A DNA stretch of 64,000 bases, from NCBI GenBank assembly GCA_941918925.1, contig OW799233.1, positions 114,511,833 through 114,575,832 on the forward strand, written 5' to 3'. The stretch comes from Phyto melanocephala (Eukaryota > Arthropoda > Insecta > Diptera > Rhinophoridae). Position 1 is the first letter of the stretch, and each line of letters opens with the position of its first letter. Both the position numbers and the translations under genes were made by a program. This document shows positions 34,575-46,479 of this stretch, one piece after another. Below the pieces are notes generated by a model. The model ran no database searches. It was not told the origin of the DNA and worked only from the letters and a program-made list of their open reading frames with translations.

Positions 34575-36700
34575 TAATTGCAAAATACTTAATATTCATA
34601 CTAAACACTCAAAATTAAAATTTTTATTTATTTATCTTAAGAAAAGATAGCAATTATTTATTGTATTATCATTATCTTCATTTAAAATAATGGTTTTTAT
34701 TTTGCCTCTTATACAACACAAATACTAAAACTTAATTGCGTTAAATAATGAGATTTCGTTAATCATTCAAGATTCAAGATATACAACAAATGAGTTACGT
34801 GAAATAGAATTTTATTTAAATAAATTTTTATATAGATCAACTTGGGACTACTTTTTCAAATTAATTTAATTTAATTGGTTAGAGTTTCTGACAGAGCAAT
34901 GACAGGTAGACTTAGATAACTGTTAATAAATATCATTGTTAAGGTTACATTTAAGGTTTCTCAAACCAGATTCAATGGCAACAGAGTCTACTTTTTAGTT
35001 GTTTTTAAAATTCGATCTCTGAACTTTTAATTGTTTGCCATCTGTCGCAATCACTTCAACATGAGTCATTTGAATGAGATCTTAATTTTTAATTAATTTT
35101 AATCACTTTTAAATGATTTTTTAATTTGTAACAAAAACCAAATGTTTTTATACAAAAAGTAAAAAAAAATTACTATATTTAATGTTTGTGTGATTTTAAT
35201 GAAATTTTTTCGTTTGTTTAGTTTGAGTGATTATTTCGATTGTGTGGTTATGTCAACGTTAATTGCAACAAATTAATCAGCTAATGACTCCATACGACTC
35301 TATACATGTTCTAATACATTTCGAATCATGTTGTCAATACAACAACTGAATAGTAGTTTTTATAACATAAAACATACAAATCTCTTAAACTTTGACTCTT
35401 AATACAACTACTGCTACTGCAACTAATTCATGATTAAAAATAAATTTTTATTTTTTTTGTATTTTGACGGAAATTACAAACTAATAAATTACTTAAAAAA
35501 CAATAACAAAAAAAATATACAACAGCATCGCAAAATAAATAACAAATTAAATTCAATTATGCAAACTGTGTAGAAAAAATATTTTTGAAATCAAAAAAGT
35601 AAAAAATTTAACATCAACTGTAAAAAAAACTCATGAGTGACACATGACAGCAAAATAATAATAATTATAATGAGTTAAACAATAAAATAAAAAAAAATCC
35701 TACAGAAAATTTGATTATGAATTAAATTAAATAAAAAGAAACAACAATGACAACGCAATTTGTTAATGACAAACAAAAAAAATAAAGATCGTAGTCATAA
35801 GTAATTATTGTAATTTTATATTGTTTTTTTTTTTTTTTTTGATATTTTTATCATTTTTTTTTTTAATTTTTAAATTGTTATTAAACAATTGTTTTGTATT
35901 TATGATCTGGTTTTTGTTGACATTTAAATAACATACAAACTGCAATTACAGCAATACAATTAAATTGGGTTACAACGACTTGGGCTTTGTTTACAGTTAT
36001 TTGTAATATAGTTGCTAGAAAGAGCACTATTTATTACACAGGTCTACAGAAACAACTTTTTATGCATAGCTCTGCTTTTTTAATTCGGTAGGTAATTTAT
36101 GTAATTACTTACATTAATTTCACATTGAAAACAGTATGCAATTTTACACAGGTCCACAAAAAAAATATTATTTTTTTTAAGTTTTTATTTATTATTTTAA
36201 GAAATTTCTTTCTTTTGTTTTTAATTATTATTTTTTAATGCAGATATTTTCGTATTTAAATCATATGTAAGTAAGTATGACTGTCGATTATACAATAGAC
36301 AGTTGATCTTTTAGATATCAATAAGGGAATTGTTCCTTATTGGACAGCAGCAAGTTTAAAATAACAACAATGTAAGTATTTCATACTATTTTACTAGTTA
36401 AATGACTTTGTTTGGTTTTTTTTAACATTTTTAATAGTTTTAAAAATTACGACGACAAACACAATCTTCTAATTATAATCATATAAAAACAGCAATTATT
36501 TAACCTAAGAGTAAAGATTTAATATTACATCTCCAATCATATTATGACTGCGCAGAATAATATTATTTTAATATTTAAATATTTTATGATGACAATTGAT
36601 TATTTTCTGGCTGTGCGAGATCATATTATGATAAGATATTTTGTAGTCATGTAGAATCGTATTTATTGATTCTAGAATTAACTAGTTTTATTGTTTTGAA
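34575..36700. other. Long AT-rich non-coding stretch
   Basis: No gene, splice-flanked exon or recognised element; many A/T runs. It is a candidate for ordinary, less transposon-invaded intron. Confidence 0.35.
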
Positions 36701-36704
36701 AGTC

Positions 36705-36827
36705 TGTAGAACATTGTAGATCACAACCATTAGGTCAGTGCTAATATAAATAGTTGGACAAGTGCAGCTAGAAAAGTAGTAGTACAACAGAATTCGTTGT
36801 GTTTATATCAACATTGGTTTAATAACA
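36705..36827 (+). repeat. Possible short solo LTR
   Basis: It starts TGTAGAACATTG and ends TTTAATAACA, with a TATAAATAG box at about 36746 and flanks AAGTC / AAGTT that could be a mutated 5-bp duplication. The length of ~123 bp is short for an LTR and no second copy was found, so this is tentative. Confidence 0.2.
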
Positions 36828-36955
36828 AAGTTTATGCACCTTTTTAAAAAGGTAATGCAATAATAAATAAATAAATAACTGTTTAAATTTATTATATTGC
36901 GTTAAAAATCAATAAAATGCTCTAAACTTTTATGCCGTACATTTAAAGTGTTCCC

Positions 36956-37652
36956 TTTTTATACCCTTAACACAGTGAAAAAGGGTATATATAGGTTTGT
37001 CATTCCGTTTGTAATTTCTACAATTTTCATTTCCGACCCCATAAAGCTTATGAATAGGGGAGTCGATTTAGATCTGTCAGTCTGTCCGTCTGTCCGTGTG
37101 TATGTTGAAATCAAATTTTTGAAGCCCCCCGACATAGCTTGGACCCGGGTGAGGTATTTAAATATCTGAAATATTCGGGAGTATATCGGTATTGAAAATC
37201 AGAAACATCGGTATCTAAACAACTGAGATATGAGCAAAAACCCACGAAAACCTAGATTTTTTCTTAACAAAAACAACATTACAACGACAACATACATACA
37301 AACGTGTATACTGGTTAGAGTAAACGTGGCATCGAGTCCCAGCTGAGCTAATAAAATTTTTTTTATATATTTTTTTAATTTTTTTTTATTTTTTCTTTTT
37401 TTTTTCTTTTGTATTTATTATTTATATTTTAATTATTTTTTTTTTAATTTTTTTAAAAATTTATTTTTATTTTTTTTTAATGCATGCGTAAATTTTTAAT
37501 TTTACAATTGGATGTTTTTATATATGTATGTTTCTTATATGTATGTACGTATTTCATATGAGATGAATGGTGATACAAACTACTGTTGTTGCATGACTAT
37601 ACGTTGTGAAGGGTATATAAGATTCGGCCGAATATAGCACCCTTACTTGTTT
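36956..37652 (+). mobile_element. Stem-bearing interspersed element, copy B (complete)
   Basis: It begins with a palindrome around ATACCCTTAACACAGTG / AAAAAGGGTATAT. It then has GTCATTCCGTTTGTAAT, GACCCCATAAAGC, GTCGATTTAGATC, a CTGTCCGTCTGTCCG run, CATCGAGTCCCAGCTG, a ~120-bp T-rich core, a TATGTATG array, and ends in GATTCGGCCGAATATAGCAC then CTTACTTGTTT. It is the mirror of copy A. Non-coding, presumably mobilised by an unseen partner. Confidence 0.8.
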
Positions 37653-37659
37653 ACAATAA

Positions 37660-38590
37660 ATAGATTCCCAGTATTTAAAAGGAAATAAACTAACGTATAG
37701 AAAAGGTATAAAAATAACGATATTATTATATTGAATTAAAATGTTTATATTATAATTACAAGGGATTATTTAATAATAACTTTCTTTCATAATAATTCCA
37801 TGGTACTTTCAATAAACATAATAATTTTTACTTCTAAACACCACTATCCATTTTAACAGCAATCATACAATTTTCAAATATGTTGGTTTTAAATTATGAT
37901 CACCTTAACCATGTTTCTTCTTGACAGGAAGTGGCATGAAAATGTAATCTAACCTAGGGCTCAAATATGTTATTAAGCCCAATAGGTCTCCCACTATGAA
38001 CGTAGTAAAGCTGAGATTAGTTAAGACGCAGTTTTAGTTGGAAATGTAGCGACAGAGGAACTTGCAAAAAGGGTATCTGCGTCAAATGCAGTTGCTATAA
38101 AGAAATGGTTGGCACGTGTATGAAGCTAGGTGGATTCTAGGAAGCTGACAAAGTAGAACGACCTCACGTAGACAAGTTCGGGTGATGCTGGAAAAGTTCC
38201 TGCGCAGAAGGGTAGTAGAATACACTTTATTTTAATCGGTTTAACATGAGTTGGCTAACTGAGTAAGTAATAGGGCACGAAAACTTTATATACCATCCGG
38301 CAGAGATAAATATGGAGGCAGAAAACTTAAATTTTAACATTACTGTTTTCCATTACCGTAGTTTTTTTAGTTGTCCGTTATAGTAGTTAATTTGGTTAGA
38401 CTCACGCCAGACCAGCAGTTGTGAAGACTATTGAATTCAGGGAGACACATAGAAAGACCGTCAGACATAAAAAATTCTAAAAAGTGGTGTTTTGCATTCT
38501 AAACGGGTCCGCCATCTAACGTTTTTTTATTTTAACTAGTGCTTATTTCGTAAATGGTAACACTTAGCTCATGTCTGATTTGACAGATAA
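37660..38590. other. Non-coding stretch
   Basis: A moderately GC-richer part at 38040-38230 hints at an old element but gives no recognisable protein. Confidence 0.3.
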
Positions 38591-38617
38591 TTAGTTTTAT
38601 CCTTCCGCTGAACGAAT

Positions 38618-39255
38618 ATGGTTGTGTATACGCCGATTTTGCCAAAAAAAATCATCTTTTCAGATGAAGCTCATTTTGATCTTGGCGGGTATGTAAACAA
38701 GCAAAATTGTCACATTTGGGGCACAGAAAACCCGCACGCATACATTGAAAAGCCGATACATCAAAAACGAGTAACTGTTTGGTGCGGATTTCGGTCCAGA
38801 TGCATAATTGGGCCATTTTTCTTCAAAAATGAGCAAGGAGTGGCCGTTACAGTCAATGGCGATCGTTATCGGGCTATGTTGAACGAATTTTTGTTTACAA
38901 AAATTTAAGAGGAGGATATTGGCAACATTTGGTTTCAACAGGATGGCATTATGTGCCACACAGCCGAAGCTACACTCGATGTTTGCGACCTGTTTTTGAA
39001 TATCGCATTATCAACCGCAGAGCTGATGTCGTTTGGCCACCTCGGAGCTTGGATTTGACACAGTTGGACTATTATTTGTGGGGTGCTGTCAAAGATAAGT
39101 GTTACGCCAACAAGCCAGCGACAATTGACGCTTTAAAGGATAATATTCGTAAAGCCATTAGTAAAATACAGCTGCACACAATCGGGAATGTGCTTAAAAA
39201 TTGGACCGATCGTCTAGGCTACTGCATGAACAGCCGAGGCAGCCATTTGAATTAA
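38618..39255 (+). pseudogene. Mariner-type transposase remnant, DD41D-like spacing
   Basis: The catalytic two thirds of a mariner transposase are well preserved. KKIIFSDEAHFDLGG carries the first Asp; IWGTENP, VTVWCGF and VTVNGDRYRAML follow. After a stop at about 38906-38908 comes IWFQQDGIMCHTAEATLDV with the second Asp; a one-base loss at about 38982 changes frame. SLDLTQLDYYLWGAVKDK carries the third Asp, and it ends NSRGSHLN. Across the frameshift I count 41 residues between second and third Asp, which fits the DD41D (rosa-type) group rather than DD34D. Upstream, one extra A shifts the frame out of ADFAKK. The N-terminal DNA-binding part is missing. Confidence 0.9.
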
Positions 39256-39289
39256 ATTATTTTCCATTATTAACCGGAAGGATTGTACT

Positions 39290-40595
39290 TTAAAAAAAAA
39301 AAAAAAAAAGAAATTGGAGAAAATATTCAGTAGTTTGTTTCTATAGCATTTAAAAAAAAACTTTATATTATATATAGACTCAGTTTTTCTGTAGATACAT
39401 TTTTTTGTTCTACGGTTTTAAACCTTATGCAGGTAATTTACCAAAAATATTTCATCAATTTCCATCGAATTTGTTTAACATATTGCAAATTTTATTACAT
39501 TTCGTTTTATAAATGAAAATTTCTCGTACAAATACATACAGATCTATTAATTCATTATTTTTTAATAATTTCTTTGTATTAAACCATCACGTGTATACGT
39601 ATTCCACTCCACCCTCTTTAACATTCCACTTAATTTTCAAGTTGTGTTTTTTTTGTTCCCTTTTTACGTTTCTTTTATTTTTATTTTCTATTTAATATTC
39701 AGGTTTTTTTAAAGTTAACAGACATTCGATTAATTAACATTCATTTTATTTTTGTTACAGCCTGGTCTATTGATTGAATTGTTCTCACTCCATCGTAATT
39801 TATACAATAGATACTCATGTTTAATGGGTTTTCTCTGTTTTTTTTTTATTTTTTTGCCACTATTGAGTAAGACATGTGTTCATTATCATTCGCTTCAATT
39901 GAATCTTCAATATTAATGTTTTTTTTTTTCTCTATATTGATTTTCTTTTTGTTTATCCTCTCAATTATATTTAGTTTCCATTGATTTGTAATACGTTGTG
40001 TACTCGGTCTCATTCTGATTCTGTCTGTTCTAGCTGGAACGGCCTTTAATAATGACGACTGATGAGTTTATTATTATTGTATTATTTACAAAAAGTTTAT
40101 ATTTTTTTCTCTTCATTTATACTTAATAATTTTCCATATAAGTATGTGTCTATAATGTCTGTTCTCAATTTACTTAATGCTAACGTATGGCCGGTTGGTT
40201 GTTTTATGTTATGAGGCAAGCGAAAATTCCTAGAAATTATTTTTGAAATTATATACAGAAATTGTTGCAGAAAAGGGTAGCGAAACAGCAATTAATTGTT
40301 CAATTTATTCTTATTGTTTTTGAGTTTATGTCAATAAATTGTAAATTAAGTTTTTTCTCTTTCGGAACGTGTGGAACTTGTGTGTTAATTAAATTTTCCA
40401 CATCAAATTAAAACAATTGTTTGATATTGATGAATTGTAAGTTAGTTTTAATAGTTTTCTATTAATGTTTATATGCATTAAAGACCAGAAAAAATGTATT
40501 AATTTATTTCGTAACACTTAAATTTAATTATCGTTTAATTATCTTATATATTTATTATATATGTTCTAAATTGTTAATATTTTGTTTACACCTTT
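39290..40595. other. Non-coding stretch
   Basis: Begins with an A-rich run (39292-39309). AT-rich with long T runs; no gene recognised. Confidence 0.35.
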
Positions 40596-40732
40596 TTTCA
40601 TTGAAATTGAGAAAATTCCAAATGAATTAGGAATTAGGAATTTCAATTAATATATAATATTCGTTTAGAGCTGACAGAGCAAATTAGTGGGTCAAAAGAT
40701 TTATTGATAGGTGGAAAGAGTTAGGGAATTAA

Positions 40733-41107
40733 TTCTCGGAGCTTGTATTAGTTTGTGACAATGCTCCCTGCCACAGTCGCCAACAATTCATTTTTGAAAA
40801 CACTCAAGCCACACTTTTACGATTGAGCCCCTACTCAGCAACGCTTAACATAATTGAAAGTATTTGGTCCAAAATCAAAAGTGAAGTTAAAGCAAATATG
40901 AATGTACCGAACGTAAGTCTACGAAATGTAGGAGAGCAGAGGCTTGCCTTTTTAGAAGAGGTTATTAGTGCTTCAAAAACCTGTATTACTACCGGAGATT
41001 ACAGTAGAGTTATACAGTACACTACAACGTTTCCCCAGTCTGCGTTGGATCTTTTATATTTTTTTTTACCACACAATAATGTTATAATATATAAAGTGTT
41101 ATCATAA
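40733..41107 (+). pseudogene. DDE transposase C-terminal fragment (Tc1-like)
   Basis: An open frame of 124 codons reads SELVLVCDNAPCHSR, then LLRLSPYSATLNIIESIW, then SKIKSEVKANMN. The DNAPCH Asp and the Glu of NIIES are the second and third catalytic residues of DDE_3-type transposases, separated here by 32 residues (34 in classic Tc1). A stop at 40730-40732 cuts the frame, though FIDRWKELGN just upstream continues it. The remaining frame is surprisingly intact, which suggests recent decay. Confidence 0.85.
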
Positions 41108-41156
41108 ATAAAATAAAATTTTTATATTTAATTATATTTGCTCATTTTCAAATTAA

Positions 41157-41429
41157 AATTTCTTAATTTCATTTAGAATTTTCTGAATATCATTTGGAAT
41201 TTTTTTAATTTCATTTCGAATTTTCTCAATTTCAAATCAAAATTTCTCAATTTTATTTTTCAATTCTCAATTTTATTTGGAATTTTCTCAATTACAATTT
41301 GAAATTCTTATATTTATTTGGAATTTTCTCAATTTCAAGTAAAAATTCTCAATTTCATTTGCACTTGAAATTTTCTCAATTACATTTAGAATTTTCTCAA
41401 TTAAATTTGGAATTTTCTCAATTTCAATG
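41157..41429 (+). repeat. Degenerate AT minisatellite of TIR-like ~22-24-bp units
   Basis: About ten imperfect units of TTTGGAATTTTCTCAATTTC occur in tandem. The unit is the inverse of the start of this element's own left end, so the array seems to have grown from the right terminal inverted repeat. Confidence 0.88.
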
Positions 41430-41699
41430 TAAAATGGTGTAGTTCTTTGGAGTCAATATAATTCTGCTATAACTATTTAAAACTAAACAGTAACTTGACA
41501 GTGTTTGTGGAAGAAATTTTTATTTTAATAGTATCCTTTCTTACGCCTCTTTGAGGCACACAGGTTTCGAATGTAGTCGATTTACGACTCGTTTATGCAA
41601 GCAAGCAGACTAAGGAATGATTTAAATCCTACATTACTTATAATAAATAAAGTCCAATTTTAAAGTATCATCGGTCAATCGCACTGAAGCTTTTTGTAG

Positions 41700-42075
41700 C
41701 AGAAAAGTGATGATTTAGAAGTACGTAAAGAATATGTGGTTTCTACAGGATGGTTCCACTTGCCACACATCAAGAGAAACAAATGATCTTTGAGAAGCAT
41801 TGCTTATACTTAGTAGAGGTCTAGTAGGTCACTAAAATTGTACCATTTAACACCTTCAGACTACTTTTTGTGGGGTTTTTTCAAATCGAGTGTACAGTAC
41901 TGAAAAACTTGATTGAGAATTTTGATAAAAAATGAGAGTTTTGACAGCCAGTAGGAGGGACGACTTGACCAAAATAATTTTTAATTTTAACCGGAATCTT
42001 GTTGTAATAAACAACAAAAATTTAATATCTAAAAAAATTTTTGTTTTATTAAAAATAAGCTTTTATTTTGGGCAC
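41700..42075 (+). pseudogene. Mariner transposase C-terminal remnant
   Basis: VKNMWFLQDGSTCHTSRET matches the second catalytic motif (WFQQDGATCHT). After a frame change LTPSDYFLWGFFKS matches the third motif (LTPLDYFLWGF, third Asp retained). RRDDLTKIIF near 41955-41985 fits the RGGHLxxIIF end. A following GGGCACCCTTTATA at 42068 could be its decayed right terminus. Confidence 0.82.
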
Positions 42076-42270
42076 CCTTTATATATTTTCTGAAACCTTA
42101 TAAATAGGGAAGTCGATTACATAATATTAATCTGTCTGTGTGTTGGTTGAAATCAGCTTTAAGAAACCGCCACATTAAAAACCATCACAATCACCTCATA
42201 ATCTTTTGAGATATGAGCGAGCAAGCACGACTGCGTTTCTTTTTTTTTCACTTGTTGTTACCAAAAAAAT
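42076..42270 (+). mobile_element. Diverged fragment of the stem-bearing element family, copy E
   Basis: TATATTTTCTGAAACCTTAT, AGGGAAGTCGATTA, TGTGTGTTGGTTGAAATCA and GATATGAGC words match copy C (60110-60340) in the same order. Both end regions are gone. Confidence 0.7.
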
Positions 42271-42279
42271 TAAAATTTT

Positions 42280-43335
42280 CCGGCCCGATCATAATATATA
42301 GAAACGTCTACTAATATTATTCAATATGATATATGTATTATTGTATTATTTGTAAATCGGCAAAGTTATGGGCAAAAATTATTTGACTCAATATATATTT
42401 TTTAAAAGATATCAATTTTCTAAAGCCCCAATAAATCTTGAAAATGCTTAGAACACCATATTATATGCTGTAGTTTACAAAATTAATCCTGAGAAAAAGT
42501 AAAAAGTCCGTTTGAAACTGAAGGAGATATAAGCACCATACTACACTGAATCGCTATTTTTCCTAAAATTCACAAACGAAAATCGATTTTTTGAAAGGGC
42601 TTGACTAACAGAACATAATACACTATAAAAAACTTTAAACGTCAATAGCCGCCTCTTCAAAATGGCATTAGGGTCAAGTCTTCTACAGTCCTCTCAATAT
42701 TACTATCAACGAAAGGGCTTGACTAGAAGAATGCAGTAAACTATAAGAAACCTTAAATCCAAGATTACGTATGAAATAAAATGTATGTGAGTCAAATGTA
42801 AATTTTACGGCTTTGTTTCCTTTTAATACTATTGGTATCAAATAAAGGGGCGAATTTTTTTTTTCTAAATACGATCAATATGGGTAATTATTGAAAAGAC
42901 TTACAGTAAATAAATAAATAAGACAAATATGTGTAAGCGTTTGTTATATGCTATTATTTCCCAATTTTATTTTTTGACGATTGAAATCATGTAGTTCGGA
43001 GAGATTAATTTAATATTAATTTGTTTGGACCTTGATTCGTTTATAGAAAATCAAACATTACACTCACTGATCCCGATGTTATGCCGACAAACACTTACAC
43101 ATTTTTGTCTCGCACTGTAACTATATATACAGTGTACTATATAAAATTACAAAAGAAAAGTTGGCCACGAAAATGTCTCAAGTCCAGACAACGTCACGAT
43201 GAAGCTGTTATACCTACGTACATAATGGTGAAGGATATTATCAGATTCGGCAATGCCAAACAAAGCTTACTACCATACCTAAATAAGAGCTTGAAATCGC
43301 TCCTAAGCTGTCAAAAATTTTCAAGTTAATACAAT
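42280..43335. other. Non-coding stretch
   Basis: A repeated phrase GAAAGGGCTTGACTA (42592, 42711) spaced ~119 bp suggests an old tandem element, and a TTTGATACC-type word occurs near 42835. No gene found. Confidence 0.35.
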
Positions 43336-43411
43336 TGCTATAAAGCAAACCGAAATACCTGCTGCGGAAACGCTTTTTAATTTCGACGAGTCATTACTTT
43401 ACGTCTTGACG

Positions 43412-43700
43412 AGCCATCGATTTGTTTAGACTTAAACAAAATGTCGGCAGAGCAACAGTCAAAAAATTGTTCCTGTTCTTTGACATGGAGAAAACGTATA
43501 AAGTGTATTTTGTTGCTATTTTTATGTGTCGTCTCTTTTTTTTCATATTCAAAATGCCTTTTGATATCAGACATCGTTGTTCGAACAAATGTTCTGACAA
43601 CGCTGTTTGAACAAGAACAAAACATTGACAACAGCGGTCCACACCAGGCCGATTCATGTGCGCACAAAAAATTTTTCATTGTTCGAACAAATCGATGGCT
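43412..43700. mobile_element. MITE with AGCCATCGATTTGTT ends
   Basis: AGCCATCGATTTGTT at 43412-43426 is mirrored at 43686-43700. The palindrome TTGTTCGAACAA occurs twice near the right side (about 43580 and 43680). Open frames on both strands here are a consequence of lower AT content and are not credible genes. Confidence 0.7.
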
Positions 43701-43880
43701 GATGTGGAACGTACATTATGTATTGAAGTTGGCTGATAGTTTTTTGCTTTTATAATTGCTGAAAAGTAATGCCAATTTAATTTGTAGGCCAATCTAGTGA
43801 TTTTATCTCCTATTTTATTTCTTTTTAATGGGTTTTATTAACATTATAGATGAACATTACGGCTCATAACACAGCTTTAA

Positions 43881-44595
43881 AGCTGGAGTTACATACCATC
43901 CGTTCATGCGTTGTTGCGTTTGATACTTTTCACCATTTTATACGTTTCTAAATTCAAGTTACACACAATGCGTTTTATGCATCAACTTTTTTGTTTTAAT
44001 CAGCTGTTGTGTTTTTATATTTTTATTAACTAAAAACAATTTTGCCAAAATCGAAAGTTTATGTACATGATATTTTGTGCTACAAGGGCTAAAAAAAAAG
44101 CTGAAAAATAACACGAGCATCAATAAGCTTCTACTCAATTGCACTTGGTTTCTTTTAATAAAAAACAAACAGAGATGACACTCAACATATAACAGTTATC
44201 GATTAATAGAATAAAAATTTTCTTTAAAATTAGTTTTTATGTATTTTTTATTAAAAGTAATTGTAAACTTTGTTTCAAATGCTTTTTCTTTTATTAAAAA
44301 CATTTTTAATATAAAAAATTGGAAAAAATAAATCCACCACACAATCAGATTTATCGATTACATCGACAAAAAAATATTATTTGTCATTCATGGCTTTCAA
44401 CAACAGCTGGCATTTTTTCACCTTTTCTGTGATGGATACAAAAGTAGAAAGTTAACCTACTTTGCTGCGTTGATACGTTTATGCATTCTTTGCGTTTTGC
44501 CGTGTAAATTGTCACATACAATTACACTGATTCTACTTTTTGACAGATGCATAAAAAGGAACAACGTATAGAACGCTTGGTATGTAACTCCAGCT
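43881..44595. mobile_element. MITE-like element with AGCTGGAGTTACATACC ends and TAA target duplication
   Basis: AGCTGGAGTTACATACCA at both ends (inverted), with TAA at 43878-43880 and 44596-44598. Subterminal GTTGTTGCG / AACAACGTA and GCGTTTTATGCAT / ATGCATTCTTTGCG words also pair. The 3-bp TAA duplication fits PIF/Harbinger. 715 bp, no transposase. It lies inside repeat F, whose copy at 5.9 kb is empty. Confidence 0.85.
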
Positions 44596-44639
44596 TAAGG
44601 CTCTTGTTTATGTTTTTCTATAAAATAAAGAAAAATAAA

Positions 44640-45555
44640 ATCAACGCTTCAGATGTTGTTCTCAAAAAAGAAAAATCACCGCAATTACATCTTTAATACA
44701 AATCAGTTACAATACTTTATTTGTTTTATCCTTTATCTTCTGTAGCAATGATATATTAAAGTATATCATTGCGTTTACAATTTTTTTACATATTTATTTG
44801 CTATTTCACAAAAACTATATGTTCTTAATCGCAAATATTTTAACCATTTCAAAGCCTTCATTGTTCCTATTATGATGTTACCTCTTAAGTGGAGTAAGCT
44901 ATAAGCAAATATACCCTACTGGTGTTATCTTTTTGGGACCTAATAATATCCCCAAGGCTAATAATTATCAAGAATTGTTAAGCATAGTTTATGGAATTTT
45001 TTAATAAAATATCAATCAAATTAAAGGGGATGAAAGTAATTGAAAACTGCAACTACCTTTGCTTTGCTTGACTAATACAGTGGCATTATATGTTTATTCT
45101 TCAAAATTGTTATCAACATAATTTTAAAGTCCTCATATCGTATTTCTTCTTTCTTATAGTGTACTAATATGAAGTAAAAAAGAATAAAAGTAAAAACATA
45201 CTTTTCAATAAGAGTAAGTTATTTTTTTTAATAATTTTTCCATAAAGCAACACAATTTTTAACAATAAATAATTCATGCAGTTGATAAAACAACAAACAA
45301 AAAATTTACACAAAAATCATTGAATACTCCTGTTTGTTTTCATTGCAGGATGTAAAAAATGTTTTGTTTCGCTTGTAACATACACAATTAATTCATTGGG
45401 GAATTGTAGGAAAATTTATATGGTCGGTATGTACATAAATATTTGTTTTATTTTTTTAATTTTATTAAAAAAATAATATTTTTAATTTTTTTTAAATGTA
45501 ATCCAATTTAAACGGATTAAATAAATAAACAACGCCAGCAAAAAAATATTGGAGG
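44640..45555. other. Non-coding stretch
   Basis: A short perfect inverted pair ATATACTTTAATATATC-like occurs at 44745-44775. Nothing else recognised. Confidence 0.3.
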
Positions 45556-45559
45556 TAGT

Positions 45560-45880
45560 GCAAAGTGAATTACATTTTCAAAGCTTCTTTAATAGGGTTA
45601 ACAAATCATTCTACTTAAATGCCTCCCTAAATGCAAGATAGTTTGTTTTAAAAAATGTGCGTCAAGTTACATGCAATTTCTTAAACATTTCATGTAAACA
45701 AACAAAATCAACTTATGAAACATCGGATGCTTTTCACCAAATATGCATGAGTTCTATGCACTTATTAGAAAGGAATGTAGTTCTTTTGTTTATTTATGTA
45801 AACAAATGATCTCCAATGACACGATTATGTTAAAATCAAAATAGTTTTTTTATCTAAAATTAATTACTTAGTAATCAATC
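45560..45880 (+). repeat. Dispersed repeat, copy 2 (empty site)
   Basis: Parallels 3300-3460 and 3774-3960 without the 308-bp element; at the junction it simply reads CATGTAAACAAAC. It therefore serves as the pre-insertion state for the MITE at 3463-3770. Confidence 0.6.
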
Positions 45881-45886
45881 ACTATT

Positions 45887-46475
45887 TTGACATATTTTTT
45901 TTTTGGGATTAAAGGCTTTAATTTTAGAAAAATTGATAGGACGTATAATCAATATTTAAAATCAAATATATATAAAGTATACGCAGTCGTGTCCGACACT
46001 GCGATTGATTTATCTTTTGCTGAAAATATCTCAATACGACATGTAGTACTTACGACAATTAATAGTTTTTGTGAACTTAGTAATTCTGAACTGAATAAGC
46101 ACTCACCTGAAACGAAATAAAAGGATAAAAAAATAATTAATATTGAAATTGTTAAATTGGTTCATAATTTTAAATTATAAATTGAATATTATTGAAAAAA
46201 AACTTGCCATAAAGGCTTGAATTTAAAATAATCTTGTATAATTTTTTTTCTAATTTTTATTGTTCGTCCGGTTTTGAAAGATTTTTTTTATTTTAAAGTC
46301 AAAATTTTTTAAAAGTCCATCTTTCGACTCTTGAATAAATAGGTTATTTGGAAAAATTTAAAAACTATACCCGTAATGTAAGTATTATTCAAATTGTAAT
46401 AATAAGCTTTTAATTTTTGATACATTAAACGTTACTATAGAATATATACAAATAGCTAATAAAAACCTGCTATTG
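45887..46475. other. Non-coding stretch
   Basis: A 77-codon ORF at 45887-46120 shows no recognisable motif and no splice support; I do not call it a gene. Confidence 0.3.
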
Positions 46476-46479
46476 GTGG

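Larger units (their letters stand above)
40599..41429 (+). mobile_element. Tc1-like transposon with TIR CATTGAAATTGAGAAAATTC and an expanded minisatellite end
   Basis: A perfect 25-bp inverted repeat occupies 40599-40623 and 41405-41429. The interior encodes the C-terminal part of a DDE transposase, and the last ~270 bp are tandem copies of the TIR-like motif. A TA duplication is not evident. At 831 bp the N-terminal half of the transposase gene has been lost. Confidence 0.85.
43340..44630 (+). repeat. Dispersed repeat F, copy with two insertions
   Basis: The pieces 43340-43377, 43750-43880 and 44599-44630 line up with the inverse of 5860-6115. Two short inverted-repeat elements interrupt it (43412-43700 and 43881-44595). 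Confidence 0.68.

Noticed and set aside
43377..43755. Overlapping open frames of 60-104 codons on both strands
   Set aside because: They lie inside a short inverted-repeat element, overlap each other on opposite strands and show no recognisable domain, so they reflect lower AT content.
45887..46120. 77-codon plus-strand ORF
   Set aside because: No recognisable motif, on the opposite strand to the host gene, and no promoter or splice evidence.
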